NCBI GenBank assembly: GCA_937921835.1
Contig: CAKZVG010000039.1
Span: 1 to 5,834, forward strand
Source: an uncultured Bryobacteraceae bacterium
GTDB lineage: Bacteria; Acidobacteriota; Terriglobia; Bryobacterales; Bryobacteraceae
Direction: 5' to 3'
Length of the DNA stretch: 5,834 nt
Shown here: piece by piece, positions 4,670 to 5,834 of the stretch
Layout: every line of letters begins with the position of its first letter
Numbering within the stretch: the stretch's first letter is position 1
Position numbers and translations under genes: made by a program
The notes under the pieces: generated by a model
Told to the model about the DNA's origin: nothing
Database searches by the model: none
Seen by the model: only the letters and a program-made list of their open reading frames with translations

Positions 4670-5834
4670 TCAAAAGTACAGTTTCAGGCCGAGCTGCATG
4701 CGCCGGGGCCCGTTCAACGTGCCCTGCACTTTGCCGAAGTTCGGATCCTGCACGTTGCGGCTGCCGGTGGCGAAGCGCGGCGTGTTGAAGGCGTTGAACA
4801 TCTCCCAGCGGATGTCGGCGCGGATCGATTCCCGGATTGGGAACGTCTTGGCGATGGAAAGATTCGCCTCGTTCTGCCACGGGAAGCGGGCCTTGGGGTT
4901 GAAGCGGGTGCTATTGCCGGGCCGGTCCGTGGGCTGCGGCCCAAAGGACGCCGCCGGGGCGAAGAAGCGGTCGGCTCCCAGCCAGTCCGGGTTCTTGTGC
5001 GGCGCGATCCAGTTCTCGTAGCTGGTCACGCTGGCGCGGTTACCGGCGAAGATCGGGAAGGTGACGCTGTTATAAAGGTCCAGCGGGTAACCGCTCGAGA
5101 AGAAGTGGACGCCCGCCGCGCGCCAGCCGCCCAGCACCCAGTGCAGCGGCGTGCCGCTCAGCCAGCGCCTTCCCTTGCCGAAGGGAAGCTCGTAGATGTA
5201 GCTGAGCTTGAGGGTGTGAGTCTGATCGTACTGGCCGATCGATTTTTCGAGGCGGCGGTTGTAGTGGTCGATAGCCACATTGTCGCCGTCCTGCGAATCG
5301 GCGTCGGTCAGCAGCTTCGAGAGCACGTAAGAACCCTGAAGCGTGAGGCCGGCCGAGTAGGCCTTCTCCAGCTTCAACACCATGGCGTGATAGGTGGAGT
5401 GGCCGCTCTTGTCACCGTGCCCTTCGCGGGTCTGAATGGTGCGGTATTGCGGGAACGGGCGCAGCGCCTGCGCTACGCTCACCGGTGCGCAGGTCGTCGA
5501 GAAGTCGCAGTCGATGTTGGCGTACGGCCGCCGCAGACCGGCGTTGATGGCGGCGGCCGAGTTCATATTGCTGGTGAGGACCGCCGCGCCGTAGCGCTCT
5601 AAGACGCTGAAGGGGACCTGGTTCATGTTCTTCAAACCCGCCACCAGGTGCGCCCCCACCGTGGCGTTGTAGGCGGCTTCCGCGATCAGGTTGCCGGAAA
5701 GCTGGCGCTGGAGCGAGAGCGTCCACTGGTAGGTGGCCGGCAGCCGCACCGCGTCGCTGTCCCAGTAGGCGGTATTGTTGCCGTTCGAGAAGGATGGATC
5801 CACCACCGGCGGGCGCGTGTAGGGCGGCAGGCCC
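4670..5834 (-). CDS. TonB-dependent receptor, Oar-like, C-terminal beta-barrel (cut by right window edge)
   Basis: The frame stays open to the edge and gives the last 387 residues of an outer-membrane protein; the N-terminal carboxypeptidase-regulatory, plug and early barrel parts lie outside. Family features seen: W-T-L-S-L-Q-R-Q-L-S-G-N-L-I-A-E-A-A-Y-N (a typical barrel strand pair), Y-V-L-S-K, Y-E-L-P-F-G-K-G-R-R-W, L-G-G-W-R, and the end F-N-A-F-N-T-P-R-F ... D-P-N-F-G-K ... P-R-R-M-Q-L-G-L-K-L-Y-F. The alternating strand ending in a terminal Phe is the signal recognised by the BAM assembly machinery. Two cysteines in D-C-D-F-S-T-T-C could form an external-loop disulfide. Such receptors import ligands using TonB/ExbBD energy, and this subfamily is greatly expanded in Acidobacteriota. 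The ligand is unknown. The adjacent periplasmic sulfatase hints at a sulfated substrate. An internal GTG at 5804-5806 is not the real start. Confidence 0.9.
   Translation of the reverse strand, partial: GLPPYTRPPVVDPSFSNGNNTAYWDSDAVRLPATYQWTLSLQRQLSGNLIAEAAYNATVGAHLVAGLKNMNQVPFSVLERYGAAVLTSNMNSAAAINAGLRRPYANIDCDFSTTCAPVSVAQALRPFPQYRTIQTREGHGDKSGHSTYHAMVLKLEKAYSAGLTLQGSYVLSKLLTDADSQDGDNVAIDHYNRRLEKSIGQYDQTHTLKLSYIYELPFGKGRRWLSGTPLHWVLGGWRAAGVHFFSSGYPLDLYNSVTFPIFAGNRASVTSYENWIAPHKNPDWLGADRFFAPAASFGPQPTDRPGNSTRFNPKARFPWQNEANLSIAKTFPIRESIRADIRWEMFNAFNTPRFATGSRNVQDPNFGKVQGTLNGPRRMQLGLKLYF

Noticed and set aside
4448..5602. A 384-codon plus-strand open frame antisense to the TonB-dependent receptor
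   Set aside because: The minus strand carries a clear receptor barrel ending in the expected terminal Phe. The plus frame is its shadow and also overlaps the sulfatase end out of frame.

Overview
The window reads as ordinary chromosome from a G+C-rich, Gram-negative-type bacterium, most likely an Acidobacteriota member of the Bryobacterales/Solibacter kind. The main evidence is the right-hand gene. It is the barrel end of an Oar-like TonB-dependent receptor, with the closing pattern (F-N-A-F-N ... D-P-N-F-G ... P-R-x-x-Q-L-G-L-K-L-x-F) typical of the large receptor family expanded in that phylum. A neighbouring Tat-type sulfatase and an rpsA-HU/IHF-HIT gene order fit the same picture. The lineage is an inference from protein style, not from a marker search.

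Left part (about 1-3042, minus strand). A housekeeping cluster is transcribed right to left. It starts at a very good sigma70-type promoter (3014-3042), followed by a leader of about 190 nt. Then come rpsA (ribosomal protein S1, six S1 domains), an IHF-beta-like HU/IHF-family DNA-binding protein with a short Ala/Glu/Pro tail, a HIT-family protein resembling mycobacterial Ap4A phosphorylase, and the first 42 codons of an unrecognised coiled-coil protein cut by the left edge. Gaps are 101, 5 and 23 nt. The last three genes therefore look like one transcription unit, probably read through from rpsA. The adjacency of rpsA and ihfB is also known in proteobacteria.

Middle (2814-3240). A 427-bp divergent intergenic region holds the rpsA leader and promoter. 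It also contains about 200 bp of G+C-rich DNA in front of the sulfatase, where no convincing plus-strand promoter is visible.

Right part (3241-5834). A plus-strand type I sulfatase (formylglycine type, choline-sulfatase/phosphonate-monoester-hydrolase-like) with a Tat-like N-terminus runs tail to tail into the TonB-dependent receptor, with 16 bp between the two stop codons. Sulfatase and receptor could act together in using a sulfated substrate, but convergent adjacency alone does not prove it.

I see no mobile element, CRISPR array, RNA gene or defence system. I do not think the window holds a hidden new system. The points most worth a second look are the rpsA leader and promoter, the unidentified coiled-coil gene at the left edge, and the sulfatase/receptor pair.
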